From Pithys albifrons albifrons (Eukaryota > Chordata > Aves > Passeriformes > Thamnophilidae): a stretch of 64,000 nt of DNA. The notes beneath the pieces are model-generated. The model saw only the letters and a program-made list of their open reading frames with translations, was not told the DNA's origin and ran no database searches. Where the stretch lies: NCBI RefSeq assembly GCF_047495875.1, contig NC_092464.1, forward strand, positions 5,304,737 to 5,368,736. The letters are read 5' to 3'. This document shows, piece by piece, positions 23,474-38,400 of this stretch. The position numbers and the translations under genes are program-made. Each line of letters opens with the position of its first letter. Position 1 is the stretch's first letter.

Positions 23474-26400
23474 GTAACGCAGCACAGACACACCCAGAGC
23501 CCCAAAGAGCAGCACAGCCCGGCACGCAGACCCTGCAAACAGCCTTTTTCACACATACACACTGAATTCCTTGCAAACAGCCTCACACATGCACACTGAC
23601 CCCTCTATGAACAGCCTCACACACACACAAACACACACAGACCCCCAGCAATCAGCCCCTCACACACACTAACCCCCCCTACACACAGCCTCACGCACAC
23701 CCCTGCACACACAGCCCCATCCTATCTAAGACTTTAAGCACTAAACATCCTGATTTTTTCCCCCAGGACATCTCCCATGTGCTGGCTGGAGCCTTTGGGG
23801 ACCTGTACACTGCAGATGTTTCCAGGGTGGATATGGAGGCAAACTGGATCAAGTCACAAGAAGGAGACAATGTTCATCATGAGAGTTTTACAGATGAGCT
23901 GCAGAAGGTACAGGTCCAAATCACAGCAGAGTTTGGAGCTCTTTAATTCCTACTTCAGAATTTCTAGATTCTCTGCAAAACAAAACACAGGTGTTGACTC
24001 TGAAACTGACATTTTAATGGAAACTTACCTGAAACTGACTATCCCACAGAACCTTTCATAAAAATTAATATTCACGTGATACTTCATGATATTCTCCTCT
24101 GGGGACAGTTTCTCAGACACAGAGTACAACAGTAAAACCAGTAGCCCTTTGAATGCTGATTTTACTGGCTGACAACTTTTCCTTGTGCCTGGTGGTCAGT
24201 GTCCCAGACTTCCCATCTTGTCATCCCTCCAATAGCTGTTGTCAGCGTATAAAAGTTGAGGCTGTTGCTGGATGATTTGAGCAAACAGGGGTTTTTTTCT
24301 GTTTTGTGTCATCATACCTTCTCAAAGGTTATCAAAGATGAAAAATATGAAGCTCTGTATTTCTTCTGAGTAATTTATTAATATATCAGTGGACACAGTA
24401 TGTTTTGAGTAATATATGTGAGTACTTCTGCAATGGATTGCTTGGATAATCATAAAATTGATTGGGTTGGAAAAAACCTCTGAGATCATCAAGTCCAACC
24501 CTTGGTCCAACTCCAGTCCCTTTACCAGATCATGGCACTCAGATTAATTTCAGCTTGCCAGTACCTGTCTGTAACATGTATGTTACAGCTGAACCAGTCA
24601 CTCAACTCTCTCCATCAGAAAAGAAAATTGAAAATCCACAAACAGGCACTTTTAGGGCACAGTCCATCTGCTGTGTTTTAGATATCAACTGTGGCATGGG
24701 TTGGAACTGTTTTCTGGATTCCATTGATAGTGGAGGGATACCAGAATGAGCAGGAGAGGAGGAAGCATCTAATTTTAGCTGAGATATAGCCTATCTTTTT
24801 TATTAAAAATTTAAGTAGAACTATGTAATGAAAATAAAAAATATTTAATGGAATAATTTAGTTCTGGAAGTGTTCAAGGCCAGGTTGGACAGGGCTTGGA
24901 GCAACCTGGTTTAGTGAAAGATATCCCTGCCCATGGCAGGGTATTGGAAATACAGGATCTTTAAGGCCCCTTCCAACTCCAACCATTCTGTGATTCTGTG
25001 AGTCTGTGAAGTGATTCTATTAAATGAGCCAAAATGTTAAACCTTGTTACATCAAACTTGTAAAGCCTTGTTACATCTCAGTAAGGTTGCAGGTGCTCTT
25101 GAGACCAATGTCTGTGATTTTCTTTCTTGTGTGTCTCTGTGCCTTTGCTAAATTCTCTCTGACTCACATCAATGGCTCTTTGAGGCAGGATCTTTCTTTT
25201 TGAGCTGTGCTTGTAAAGCACTTGCCACACTGGGCAGAGTGGTCCCAAATACACCAGGAGGAATGAAGTATCACTGTTGGGATATTCTTGAGTTTTAGAA
25301 ACCTTTGTAGTAACTAGAAAGGAATCACAGAATCATAAAACCAGACTGGTTTGGGACCTTAAAGATCTCCTTGTTTCAATGCCCCTGTCACAGGCAGGGA
25401 TACCTTCCAGGTTGTTCCAAGCCCTGTCCAAGCTGCCCTTGATAATTATTAGAATATTCACTTTAATTTAATTCCTACACTTACGGGCAAAATCCAATTC
25501 TTTCCAGAGAGAGTAATCAGGCATTGGAATGGCCTGCCCAGAGAGGGAGTGGATTCCCCATCCCTGGAAGTTTTTAAACTGAGAGTGGCCGTGGCACTGA
25601 GTGCCATGATCTGGTAAAGGGACTGGAGTTGGACCAAGGGTTGGCCTTGATGATCTCAGAGGTCTTTTCCAACCCAATCCATTCTGTGATTCTGTGAATG
25701 CAGCACCTACTGACCCAGGGAAGATAAAATATATTTCTCTTGTCCTAAGAGGGTCTCCTCAACTTTACCCAGCACAAATTAAATTATAGGAATGACAGTG
25801 TTTTACCAGGCCAGTTTATGCTTGTAAAGTGATGATGTTATACCAAACTATCGCTGCCTACCTCTCAAAAGATAGAAAGAAAACATTCATCTGTAACAGC
25901 CCAAACTTCCTTGTGTTCACCCATGCCCATGGCAGCTCCTTGCTGAGTATGAGAGCCGACTGACAGAAGCTGACAGAGTAGAAGAGAAGATCATTCAGGC
26001 CCAGATCCAAGCAAAAGCTGAAGATGAAAGGAACCTAAACTTGCTGAAGGCAGATGCAGGGGAAGATTTCCACAAAATGGGGCTCCCACCAGGTGAGGAT
26101 TCTGGAATGTGTCTCCCCAGTACAAGCTTATGGTACCTGGAGACCAACTTGGGGTTGGCTTGGTTGGCTTTTACATCAACAGAGGAACTTTGGAGGATTT
26201 TGCAGGGAGATTCAAGTGGAGAACATCTGTTTAACACTGAGAAACTAAAAAAGCAGGTCATTTTCAAGGTATTAAATTTGGGATTGATGGGTTGCCACCT
26301 AAATATTATAAGCATAGACACCTTGATATTTTGCAGCAGTAGACAGAGATTAAATCTTTCTCTAATGGATGCTTAGGTGGGTTTGAACTGCATTTAGAAT

Positions 26401-29400
26401 CATGGAGATGCATGTCCAAGTTTTGGGATGAAAATACCAGACTATTTCTCTATTCAAAAATATTACCTGATGAGGTTGAATTATAAAATCAGCATTACTT
26501 TAGATTGATCAAAATAGTGTCTCTTAAGGGTCTAGTATTTTGATTTTTTTGATTGACTTTTGATTGTTTGCTTTACTGTTGCAGTGGCATCCTCTTTTAG
26601 GTGGATTGTGGATAATGAACTCCTCAGAAAAAATAATTTAATCTGCCCTGATGATTACATCACTGAGAAATTGCCTCCTACTAGAGCACCTAAAGGTAAC
26701 TTTAAAAGCAGAAATTAATTTAGACTTTTTAGAACACTATAATTGAAGCATTTGAGGATGTAGCAGATCTGAGTATTTTTTTCTTTTTTAAATGTAATTT
26801 TATTTTTATGTATTTATTTTTTTTTAATTTCTGCCAAAGCAGAGGGGACTATAGCAAATTCCACTAAAGGCACTTATCAAAATATAATGGATAAATTCAA
26901 AATTATAGAGTGTAAATGTGCTTAAATATGATATTTAATAGTAGTTGCAGATTTGTTTATGGTTCTTTCCATCTGACACAAAAACTTAAATTAGTGAGTG
27001 TTTTGCCTCTATCCAATTTCATTAGGACAAAGCTGCAACTACAACTTGTATACAGAGAAGGGAAGTGGTTACATTGAAGTAAAAACTATTTTCAGTGAAA
27101 TAGAAATGTATTATTAATTTTGGGCTTAAAAATTTCCAGTTCTGGAAATATACCAGTTTTATTTGCTAATGAAGATCAGTAAGAAAAATCATTTGGGAAA
27201 TATCAAGACTTTGTTACTTTTTTACTCATGTAAGTGAAATGGTTTAGTATCATCAGATTTTTCAGTCCAGTCTAAAGAAACATTTCTGAGCTATCAACTT
27301 AATCACAACTTCCAAGATTTGGTGTTCTTTTTTTTCCACTGTAATTCCAAACAAAGCTGAAATTCTCACATCTCAGAGTTTCCTCTGAGGTGACAGTGTT
27401 GTTGTTCAGCTATAGGAACATGGCACTAGATGGTGCATCCTGGTTTTTTCAATCTGCTGACTACCATAAGTCCATCATACAGATCTTTCTGTAAAATCAA
27501 CAGGGCATTCTAAGTCCCACTCACTTGTAAGGTTAACATAACCTTCTGGGAGTAATATAACCTTCTTTGTGTACAGCTTGTTTAATTAGTATTTTTAAAT
27601 CTTTCTTACTAAAACACTAAGCTGTGCTTGCACAAAATAAATTATAAATATAAATTAAATTCTAGAGGATTTAAAGTGCATTTTTACCATCAACAAGAGT
27701 TAAAATAAATCCATACACCTATGCTTAGACAAAATGCTTATTATTTATGTTTTTCTTTTATAGAGTTACATTTATTTTCTTTGAATTGCAGGAAAATCAG
27801 AACCTGGATACTTGAAAGAGACATTTGGGTGTAAACAGCGTGTGGCTTTTCCACTGGACCACATTGAGTACCTGTCTTGTAGTGTGACAAGTATGTCTGC
27901 AACCCCACCCTCTACTCCAGACTCCACCCACCACACTAAAAAGATGAGTAAGGTACATTTTACAAGTTTATTTGGTTTAGTCTGTCAGAACTGTAAAGCT
28001 TGTTGCTGTTCCTGTAAGAAAAATTGAATATCAATCCATTGTTGGTTTGGCTCCAATATTTGACTTTTTTGATCTATTAAAAATGATAAATACCTTATTA
28101 ATTTTTATTGCTGCATAGTTTTAATTAGACAAGTACAAATCACCTTTTTCATCATCCTCAAAATTGTTATGTTTAATTTTGCACCATGATCCCTTCTTTT
28201 TTCAAAGAAAACTAAAGCCTCAAGGAAACCAGCCTGGAAAGAGAGTAAGTTCCAAGCAGAGGGAGTAAGTGAGGACCTTGCCAGACTTGAGAAAAGGCAG
28301 AACTTCTTGAAGAACCCACGCTTTTTCCCACTAAATACTCTTCATGGAGGCAAATCTCTTGTCATTTCTCAAGAAAAAGTGGAACAGATCATATCCACAA
28401 GAAAAGCAGAAGATGCCAAAGGGTATGCAGTATATACAGTCTGGATTCTGAGCTGGTACACACAGAGCTCCACTATGGAATTACTGTGGATTTACATGTA
28501 GATATTTTGAGCTAAATGTTTTATATAGTCTCTTAGGAAACAAAGTATGTCTGTATGACAGTTTATTTTTGCCAAAGGATACATTTTGCAATTTCTCATT
28601 TTGTCAGTATTTAGAGAACTAAATAAATATATATCTCCTTTTTTATCTTTCAGTGATACATCATTTGTTCCCGTGTTTCTTGCCAATCCACCTACTGTTC
28701 TGTTTTCTTACGATGAAGCTGGGCTGGTCTATGAGGTGAGAACTTACTTCTTTGTAGAGAGTTAATTCTACCACTGAGAAGCATCATGTCCTATCATGAT
28801 CTACATATTTCACCCCTCTATTGGCCTTCTTCACTTAAACAGAAGTCTGAGTTTCCTCTTCATGTTGAATTTATGACCGCTTAACTTCCTTGAAGATGCT
28901 CTGTCACAAATGCCACTGACACACAAAACAGTGGAGACTAAATGGACCCTTTACAGTCTGTGCTTTGTCTTGGTAGTATCTGATTCAGTCTTTATTGAAA
29001 TAACTGAGATTTTTTGGTTGGTTGGGATAATGAAGTAATTAGTACTAGCGGCACTAATAGTTCTAGGGAATTGCAAACATTATAACAAGTGATGGTAAAT
29101 ACAGTGGAGCATTTTATTTTCTTTTTAAATGAAGATGAATTTAGAGCTGCAGAACATCACTTCAACAAGTCAGCATGTAAGACTTATCCCTCCCTCTACT
29201 TCAGCATTTTTCATTTGCCCAGGTAAGGGTTCTTCTTCTGCTTTTGAGATGTTAATGTATAAGAAATCTAATTTATCTTATTTAATAAAGACTTTTGCAG
29301 AGATGTTCTCTTTTGTTCTGTTACCCATAATGCTCAGTTCTTTAGAAACTGAAGCCTGACTTAGGACCATTCACGTGCAAGCCATGAGCAGATTCAGATG

Positions 29401-32400
29401 GTCTGAGGAATTCACGAAGACTAACTAAATCAAAGTGTTTGGTGTTAGATTAAAATGTATCCATGGAATACTTACATTAACTCTTATCCAAAATTCATCT
29501 AGGAACAGACATAGTTCCTAGTGAAAAAAATTAGGGAGAGAGGGCAAGAAATAACACACTTCAGTTGCAGCAAGGAAGGATAGGTTAGAGAAAAACTAAA
29601 AAAAAAAAAAATCTCTTTCCTATAGCAGGATAGCCAGACACTGAGAGAGATTGCCTAAGGAGGTGTTAGATTGTGGTATCCCAGGAACTGGAAGAATATT
29701 TAGAAGAAGTTAGATGCCTCCATGTAAGGCATTTTTGTCTTGTGGCAAAGGAAAACTGGGTCATGTCTTCAGGTTTCTCCTCACTGTTTCCTGTCATTAT
29801 GAGAATCATAATTCAGATAAAAAGCATCTTGAGTTCCGTGGAAGATTTGCACGTCCACAGATTGCACTGCCAGGCCTCTTGTTCCTTTTTATCAGCTCGA
29901 CTTAGGCAATAAATGCGGGAAGTTTACAGGCACCTTTCCAGAAGGAGATGGGGTTGTAAACACCACTGCCAGCTTTGAGAGGTTTTAATTGTTTTTATAA
30001 TTCCCTGCTTTTGTTGTTTTGGTGCGGTTTTTTGTTCTTTTTTTTTTTTTTATCTCCCAGGAAAATTCCCAGGAAAGGGAGGAATGATTGCTCCTGGGAT
30101 GGCATGCCAGTATACAGTCCAATTTACTCCTGAATATCTGGGGGATTATGAAGATCATATATTAGTGGAAACTCAATTATCAGAACCTCTTCTGATCCCA
30201 GTCCAAGCTAAAGTATCACTTCCAGTATTAACATGTCAGTAATGTCCAAATGTTACATTTCACTAAGGTTGAATGTACTTGTTTTTTGTTATTTAACTGT
30301 CTTCAATTTTGGGTCATAGAACAAATGTACAAAAAATTGGCAGTGCAGTTTCTACATTTTGATATCTATCTTATTTTCAGTCCTCTTTGATTTATTAGTT
30401 ATTAAAATGTAATCATGTCAAATTTTTCCTCAAGTATTCATTCTTGCCATGCTAAACTTTTTTTTTAATAGCTGTGTTTGAGGAGTGAGTAGGAGCCACT
30501 TTTCTAGGTTTGTGTCTTGTTGATTCCTGAACTCCCAGGTGTAATTACTAATCCTAAATATTATGGAATTATAATTAATTATAACTATTTGGTGTTATTA
30601 ATATTTATGGCTGTGGTATTAATTATATATGAATATGACATATCTGCACCTCTCAGATATCTGACCTCATCTGTACCAACCAGGATTACTTTTGCAAAAG
30701 TTTGCCTTGATTTTTTTTTTTTGTAAATTCACCTTTCCTGTTACACTGAGCTTTTTAAAAATGATCTTACTTTTTATCAATCAATAATCTTTAAGTAGAG
30801 AGCACCATTAAAATGTAAGATGAATTTAGAAATATACACTTTTTCAAATGGAAGGAATTTGAGGGGGTTTAGGATTGCAAAGCCTGACATGCAGCAATGT
30901 CTGTAAATAGTTATTTAATCAGCAGCCTACACTGTCTCTGGAGTCTGATTTTCTCTGTTATTCATTGCAGTGCCTCACATTATAGACTGTGGTTCTTGCC
31001 TTGTTGGAGGAATAAACACAACAGCAATTTCATGCAGAAATGAGGGAGTTAGGACTGGAAAGTTCTCTATAATGCCAAAGAAAGCCTGGCCACTTCCTAG
31101 TCCTGGGGTGAGTGATTAGAAGGGAAATACTGGACATGGGGTGGTAGAGGTGCCCTGGTGTGAAGGCATTTTGGGCTAGTCATGGTATATTACCAGAGAA
31201 GTCATAAGTCCTTCCTGGAGACATTTGTGTTGTGCCATTCCTTCAGGAATTCACATTTATCCTTCAGACCAGTCTCCCTGAGTGTCTGCACCCTCTGCTC
31301 TCGTTTGCCTCTGGAAGAAGTTGTCTTGCTCAGGGGTGAAGTAAACTGAGACATAGATCAGGGAAAGGAAAAGTGGCTTGACTTTTTAGCTTACCCTTAA
31401 AGCAGATAGAATTGCACTCAGTTCCAGCATTGCTTGAGCTCCTTTCCTTCTCCTTCCCACCAAAGATATCCCTTACTGACCTTGTTGCACCTGTAGACAC
31501 AGCAATCCATTCCAGCCCTGCTCTGCCTTTACCTTCCCATGACAAAGCTGGGTAAAGGCAAGGAGTGACATGTAGGCTGGCATTTTTGGTGCTGAAGGGA
31601 TGGATCCTGAGCCAGGTTGCCCTTCCTGAAACTTTGCAGCTCCAACTCAAGGTGAGTCAGAAGTATGGAGGAACAGACAGAGCCCCTGTGCTCAGGCAGA
31701 GCTGTTCTGCTGTGAACATGAATATTAGGGCTCCTGACACTGCCTTTTATCTTTTGAGGTAGAATCTTCCCCTCTGCTTTCATCAAGGTCATTATAAAAA
31801 TTTGTTTATTTCTCCCTAACTAAGCCATGTCCAAAGGCCACTTTATTTTGAGACGTGTGAAAAAGGTTTAGTAAGAGGGAAAACAGGGATGTAATATACT
31901 GCCTGTTTCAGGTAATCCTGTATTTTAAAAACAACAACCTCATTAATTTAATTTTTTATTTCTTTTAACCACCTTAGGCTATCGTCGCTGCTGATTTGGT
32001 GATACAAGACCCTTTTGGGATCCAGCCTGCTATTTTGGAGCTAATTCCAGGGCAAAGTGCAACAGTAGAGGTTAGTACTAACTGCTACAGAAAGTTTTTA
32101 TAGTTTACCAAACACATTGGCAAGGAAGATCATTTTAGATGATCTTGGCTGGACCTTGCAAATTTGGGTTTGTGGGAGCAAAAAATGACTGTTTCTGGCA
32201 AATGTAAGACTTAATTACTAATAAGTAAAACTGTCCTTTGGTGAACTTCTGGTGTGTTGCTGTCTCAATAAAATCAGTTACAGACATCAGTATTTCCCTT
32301 CTCTCTTTCTTTCAGGTCGTGTTTTTCCCTTCTTTGCCAGAGGCCTCACAGCAAACATACACCCTTTTGTGTGACAATTATCGACTCAATGATTTCACAG

Positions 32401-35400
32401 TCACAGGTTTGTTTCCAGCACCTTTCACAGTTCGCATTCATAACTCAGATAATATGAGTGGTGGTTGATGCCTTGAAGTGATGGTAACATTTTATGTCCT
32501 TGAATTAATAGTCTGTCCCTTGTTGGTGTTAAATGCTAAATATTTTTTTATTATAGTTATTTCTGCTTTAACCCACTGTAGCCAAATATCCAAATGTAAA
32601 ATGTCACCAAGTAGCAGAAAAGAAAACCAGGTACAATTAATTTCTTTTACTTTTCTATCAATAATATAACTTGAGAAACTATAAAACATCAGCTGTAACA
32701 GAGCAGAAATTAAGCACATTTGGGGCACATCTTGGATGAAGGTATTCAGGAGCAGTAAGCAGTCTTTGGATTAGCTAATGAAGCCAGCTGAAATTCTTGT
32801 AAATGTTAGTGCTTGTCCTGTAAAGTAATTGTGAGTCTAAAGATCATTTTAGATACTGGCTGGACCTTGCAAATCAGAATTTGTGTGAGCAAAAAAGGAC
32901 ACTGACTGTTTCTTGCAAATGTAATATTTAATTACTAATCACTAAAACTTTCCATTAGACTTGTGGTCTGTTAAATCACTTTATCACAGGTGTTTCCCTC
33001 GGATTTTTTAAACAGTACATTTGCCGCTTCTTTTAATTTTAATATACTGCTTGAAACATCTGGGAATGACATTGTCAACCATTGCTGGTGTGAGCTGAGA
33101 TTATGTCCCTGAAATGCAAGTCTGTTAAATTCATGAAGAGAAAGTCTGTGCTGTGATACATGTTGATAAACAAAGAACATCAGGAAAATATTGTACAGTT
33201 AACATACTGGAGTTCTGAAACTTGAGGAAACACCTCAATAATGGCCATGACTGGCATTTACTGCTAGTTAGTGATATGAACTCTGTTAATGATCAGATGG
33301 TAAACAATAATACCTAAATATTTCTTCCAGGGGTTGGAGAGCTGGTTGCTCTGGAGCTTTTGTTTGTCACAGGTGGAGAAAGCAAACCTGAACTGGGTGA
33401 AGTTACTGATGTAACAGCACAGCATCTCATACGATTTGACCCCCAAAACCCACACGCCAGCGAGGAGAAGAAATTGGTTATAAGAAACTCCACGTACGTA
33501 GCAACTATTACAGTGTTGCTCTGCTCTCTGGACACACTGGCAGGGGCTCATTTGTGATACTGAACTCTCTGAGCAGGAGAAAGCTTCATGCATATGATAA
33601 ACTTGGGGCAGCAGCTTTGCTTCTCTTTGCTCCATTTTTTCCTGATTAAGGTTCAAGGTTACACTTGTAAGAGCAGGAACATTATGCACAGATCAGACAT
33701 TATGGCAACCATTAGCCAAGGTCAATATATTTGCTTCAGTAGAAATAAATCTACAACTCCAAAATATTCATAAATATGTGTGGTTGCAGGAAATATTTAC
33801 AGGGTGATCCAAGTGAGATTTATCTAACATTGCATGCCTACTAAATATACTCATGCAACTGAACTAAGCACTCCTTTCATAGGGCAGGGAAACAGAGGCT
33901 TCCAAGGATACAATTCTGATTGTAGACATTTCCCATAAAACAAGTCCTAACACATCCTGGACTCCACTGGATCCCCACTGATTAAAATCGGAGCCCTGTG
34001 TAATTAATTCATATTAAAACTATTCATATTAAAACTCTCAGATGATTCCTACCACTGAGTCCTAACAGATTTAAATGTAAACTCAATTTGAAGTCAAGGA
34101 ATATGTCCCTAAGGATAATTACATCATACTGAACGTACTGGCATCCTGATTTTGCTCAAAATTAGACAGACATTAACAGAAACACATTGCAGACCTCAGA
34201 GCAATGAGGAGGTCAGTGCTGGTTTTAGGTACATTAGTTGTAAATTGTTACTTGCTACAGTTTGTTTTGTGGCCTAGAAATCACAGTTGCATAATTCCTG
34301 ATTTTGTTTGGGTAAAGAAAGTGTGATTTGGTCACCTGGATTCTGTGAACTGATAAAGGATGTGACTATGCCAATTTCCACATTTTCACTGTGCTATAAT
34401 TACCACAGCAGTCTCTGCACATCTGGTATTGTATTTGTATGAAACAGAGCTGGCCAGGCTGAGACTAAATTCCACAGAAGCAGGAAAGAGAAACCTTTCT
34501 TCTGCCTCAGAAAAGTGATAAAAGAAATTGTAAATATCCAGTTTTGTCAGTGATACCTTCAAATTCCAGTGTCCTTCCCCTCCTTAGTAAGGCAGAGTTT
34601 TTGAGGTCAGCATGTCAAGGTTTGTAAACACATGGAGACATTCCATAGAATACACTTCTGCTGAAGCAACCTAGTTAAGCAACCTTTTCTGGATTGCAAG
34701 CAGTATGGCAGAGCCGTGGCTGTAATTTCAGCTGGAACCATTGTGTTTGTTGACATGTTAAAAACCACATCTTGCACTTGGATTAAATTCAGAATGTGAT
34801 GTAGATCATCAGCAGTGATCCAAGGCAAACATACAGGATCAGCAGGAACAGCCCTGTTCATCTCAGATCCTTGAAAGAAGAATTGTTGAGTTTCCTAAAC
34901 GCTGGATTATATGACAAGTCAAGTAAGGCAAGAAAGTGTTAACATATCTTAAACATTTGTATCATTTACTTTCATATATTAGCATGTTCTTTGTACAAGT
35001 TATATACCCTATGCTGTCTCATCAGCTTTGTAGCTCACAAAGACTGGTAAATCAAGTCCCTGTAATTTGTAAAGAGATGAATTTCCTGCATGGAAAAAGG
35101 ATCTGAAAATTTTCTACCAGTATTTTATTCAAAAATAACTGATTTTTTTAACCATTGATTTTTTTGTTGTTTATTGACCTCTTTGCAGCCATGTAGAACT
35201 TCCCTTCTTCTGGCAGATAACAAAGCCTAATCTGAAACCATTAATACCAGAAAGAACTGCAGACTTTATGAAGGTTAAATACAGTCAAGACACACAGTCA
35301 GCCTTCTCCCTAAATCCTGAGCAGGGAGTTTTGCTTCCCTGTGCAGACCATGAGTTTATCCTCACTTACACTCCACAGGAGGTATGGCTTGTGATTCCTC

Positions 35401-38400
35401 CCTATCTACAAACTCCAGCTGTGTATTCTTATGCAAGTCATAAAATCCTTGCTGTGCAACTTTTCTAAATTAAATTTAATTAGCTGGTACTATGCTCTGA
35501 TAAACAGTGTTTGAAATGTAGAAAGTTACTAAAAGAAAACATGTTTTGACTGCAAAATATGAGGCAGTTTCTGATCTCATGTCATTTTTGGGACTGACTG
35601 GACACAATTAATTTTAAACTGAAACTATGGGCATATCCTTGTAGCTGCAGCTGTGCTGGCTGGTGAAGTTTCCACCCTCCCCACTCTACCAGCTCCTCCA
35701 CCAGCTCCTGACCCTTCCCCTTCTGCTTTGGGGATGTGGCTGTACCTTCTCCAGCCTAAAAAAGCTGGTTATCAAACAGTGATTATTTCAACTGTTTGCA
35801 GGTGGAGGTTCTTTGGCCTGAAATGGGCCCTTTGAACAGCTGAGTGGTAAATTAAGGGGACAGCAGGAGCCTTTGGCAGATAAATGCTGGTGTGCAGCTG
35901 TGGGTAAAGAGGAGTGCAGGGATGTTGGAATGCAGCTGTGCCATCACTGTTCTCTTAGTTTCTGCTCCCCTCTCCCTGTAAATAAGGAGCATGAGCTCAC
36001 TGTGTTTAAAGAAACTTGATCCAAAGTAAGCCCAAGAGTGGGAATATCCCATGCTGTGATGATTGACAGACATAAGAAATACCTCAAATATGTATGGAAA
36101 AGAGCTGACTTTTAAAAAATACTTTAATTAGATAATAGAATATTTAATTGAAGTATGCACTGAAATTAACACTTGTCTACAAACAAGAGAAGCTTTCGCA
36201 AAACCCTTCAGATTTACGGCCTGTTTCTGTGTTTGCTTTCCCCCCTCTATTAGAATACAGAAGGCATTCTCTTCCCATGATGGAAAAGTGGTGTTTCTTA
36301 CTCAAGATCAGATTGATGGCCAATTAAGCTAAATATCCTGGAGCAGTTAGAAGAAACTTCAATTGGTACAGCAGTACTGAGCTTAATTTGGGGAGCTCTG
36401 CAGATACTTGTGTGCAGTATGCAATATACTAGGGAAATAATAACAGGCATGTCAAAAATGAGTATTTTTCTTGGAACTACACGCACATGAGATCAGAATC
36501 TGGCTTAATATTTTGCAGTTAAACATGTTTTCTTTTAGTAACTCTGGGGTTTGAATACTGTTTATCAGAGCTTAATACTCCAAAGATGATCATTCATCCT
36601 TTACATGTAAACTACTTTTCCATCTTTTTTTAATCCTCAACATAGCTGATTACTTGACATTAAAGTCCTTTTCTTCTTCATTTGTGTAGCTGAAGAGTTA
36701 TCACAGTGTGATTCAGATGGTACTGAGGGACATCCCAGAATCACCTCGGTAAGCTGAGAAACACTTTCCAGTAAGATGTGTAGCCACAGTTTATCTGTGC
36801 TATTACTTTAAGTTTCTGAGATTTTCCTTCTTTCTGGTGATGGTGGATTGACAAGTATAAAGAATATTATTTGCACAACTAATTGTGGTGCAAAGAGCAT
36901 CTCTGGTATCTTCCCTCATGCCCACCCTCAGCTTTTCCTCTCTTGGGGAAAGATAATACTGTCATTTTGTCTACTTTTTTTCCAGGTTTTCCTGTTATTA
37001 CTGTTTTTACTTGTTCGTGGACAGACTGGGACAACTAGAGTACCTTAAAGAATGATGAACATTTTAATTGTCCCCAGGCTGAGCTATTTGCACACTGACA
37101 GTCTGTACCTGAGAAACTTTGGATGATTTTCAGTTTTAATCTGGCAATTAAAAGGTGGGATCCAATTTAACACGAGTTTAAGATGTTTAATGACTCTACT
37201 ATGTTTCCTCCCAAAGTTTAGTAAAAGAAGGAATGCTTCAAAACATCCCAGAATGCAAAGTAGAAGATGTAATAGCACTGAAAATAGAAGTTAAAGGATC
37301 AACAGAACCATTTCATTTTCTTCTGGAACCATATGCCATTATTGTCCCTGGAGAAAACTTCATTGGTGTAAATATCAGGAAAAAATTTAAGGTTTGTTTG
37401 CTTTTGAATTCATTGTTATCATGTATTTTGTGTCACTGGATGTCATAGGTTTTATTAGAAGATATAAGATGGTCCATATTATTTCACTTTTTCTGAAATA
37501 TTTTTAAAGGAGGCCACAACTCCAGGAGTCTCCACTGAAATCACCCACCCAGCCCCTCAGCCCTACACTCCAGACAGCAGCCTTTGTTTCTTTTCATTTC
37601 TCCAGTTTGATAGCACAGAGTTTTCCCCTTCTAAATGCTTTTCAGGGTCACTAAGTATTGCTTGTCACTTCTGTAGTGTGAAGTTTTTTCAGATGGGAGA
37701 AATAGCCAGTGGATGATTAAATTAGTTCATAATGGAGACACTGTTCATTCAAAGAACTACAGCAAGCAGAGAAGAGCTACAAAAGTCACATATGCTGCAG
37801 CTTACTGCATGATTTCTGTTTGGCCATTTTGGGGCAAAATGCTGCTGCAGTTGTCCACTCAGAGTTCTCCTCAGTGTAGGTCAGGATCCTTTCAATATTA
37901 GAGTCACTTGGGAAAAACAGGCCTGCTAGCAAGAGCCAGGCAGGAAGACATTTCCCAGTTAATGGTTTTCCCATTTTTTCTTAGAGATCGTGGTAATGAG
38001 CATTTGTTTTTATGCTTTCTCTGCCTAGAACTCATTTTTTCAATTTAAGATAGCTGTTTCATACTTTCCAGTAATACAGTGTAGCTACACCTGTGAAATA
38101 GGTAATTAAGCCACTTACTAATGATATAATAATATTCCTTGCAGTTTCCAATTGTTCCTTTAGTCTTAAAATTATAAGAATGGAACTATGCTTAGAGATA
38201 ATTGTGCTTTAGAGAACAAAGTTATTTGCTGTAATTAAGAAGTAATGTCAGACTAGATCTGAAGAGCAGGCCAAAGATTTCAAGAGCTTACATCTCATAC
38301 ACAACCAGATCCTTTGGCAAAAAAAGGCTGCACTCAAAAGCAAGATTTGCAGTTTACATTTAACAAGTCTGTTGTGTTTTTTTAAACTGGGGGAAAAGTT

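Larger units (their letters stand above)
22570..23480 (+). promoter_or_regulatory. DLEC1: CpG-rich DLEC1 promoter and first exon
   Basis: GC content and CpG frequency rise abruptly after the purine satellite and fall again in intron 1. No TATA box is evident, as is usual for CpG-island promoters. The transcription start cannot be placed from sequence. The segment contains two X-box-like motifs listed separately, in keeping with a gene for a motile-cilium protein. Confidence 0.7.

Noticed and set aside
22947..23515. Alternative frames across DLEC1 exon 1 on both strands
   Set aside because: The 72-bp repeat is divisible by three, so all frames without an internal stop stay open. Only the 23,051 frame splices in phase into family-conserved exon 2.
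23538..23730. CRISPR-like spaced repeats
   Set aside because: The units are imperfect, CA-rich and lack unique spacers of even length. The setting is a vertebrate intron.
32984..33120. Second, decayed copy of DLEC1 exon 12
   Set aside because: The flanking intronic block is duplicated, but I could not align the sequence after it to exon 12 beyond short scattered matches.
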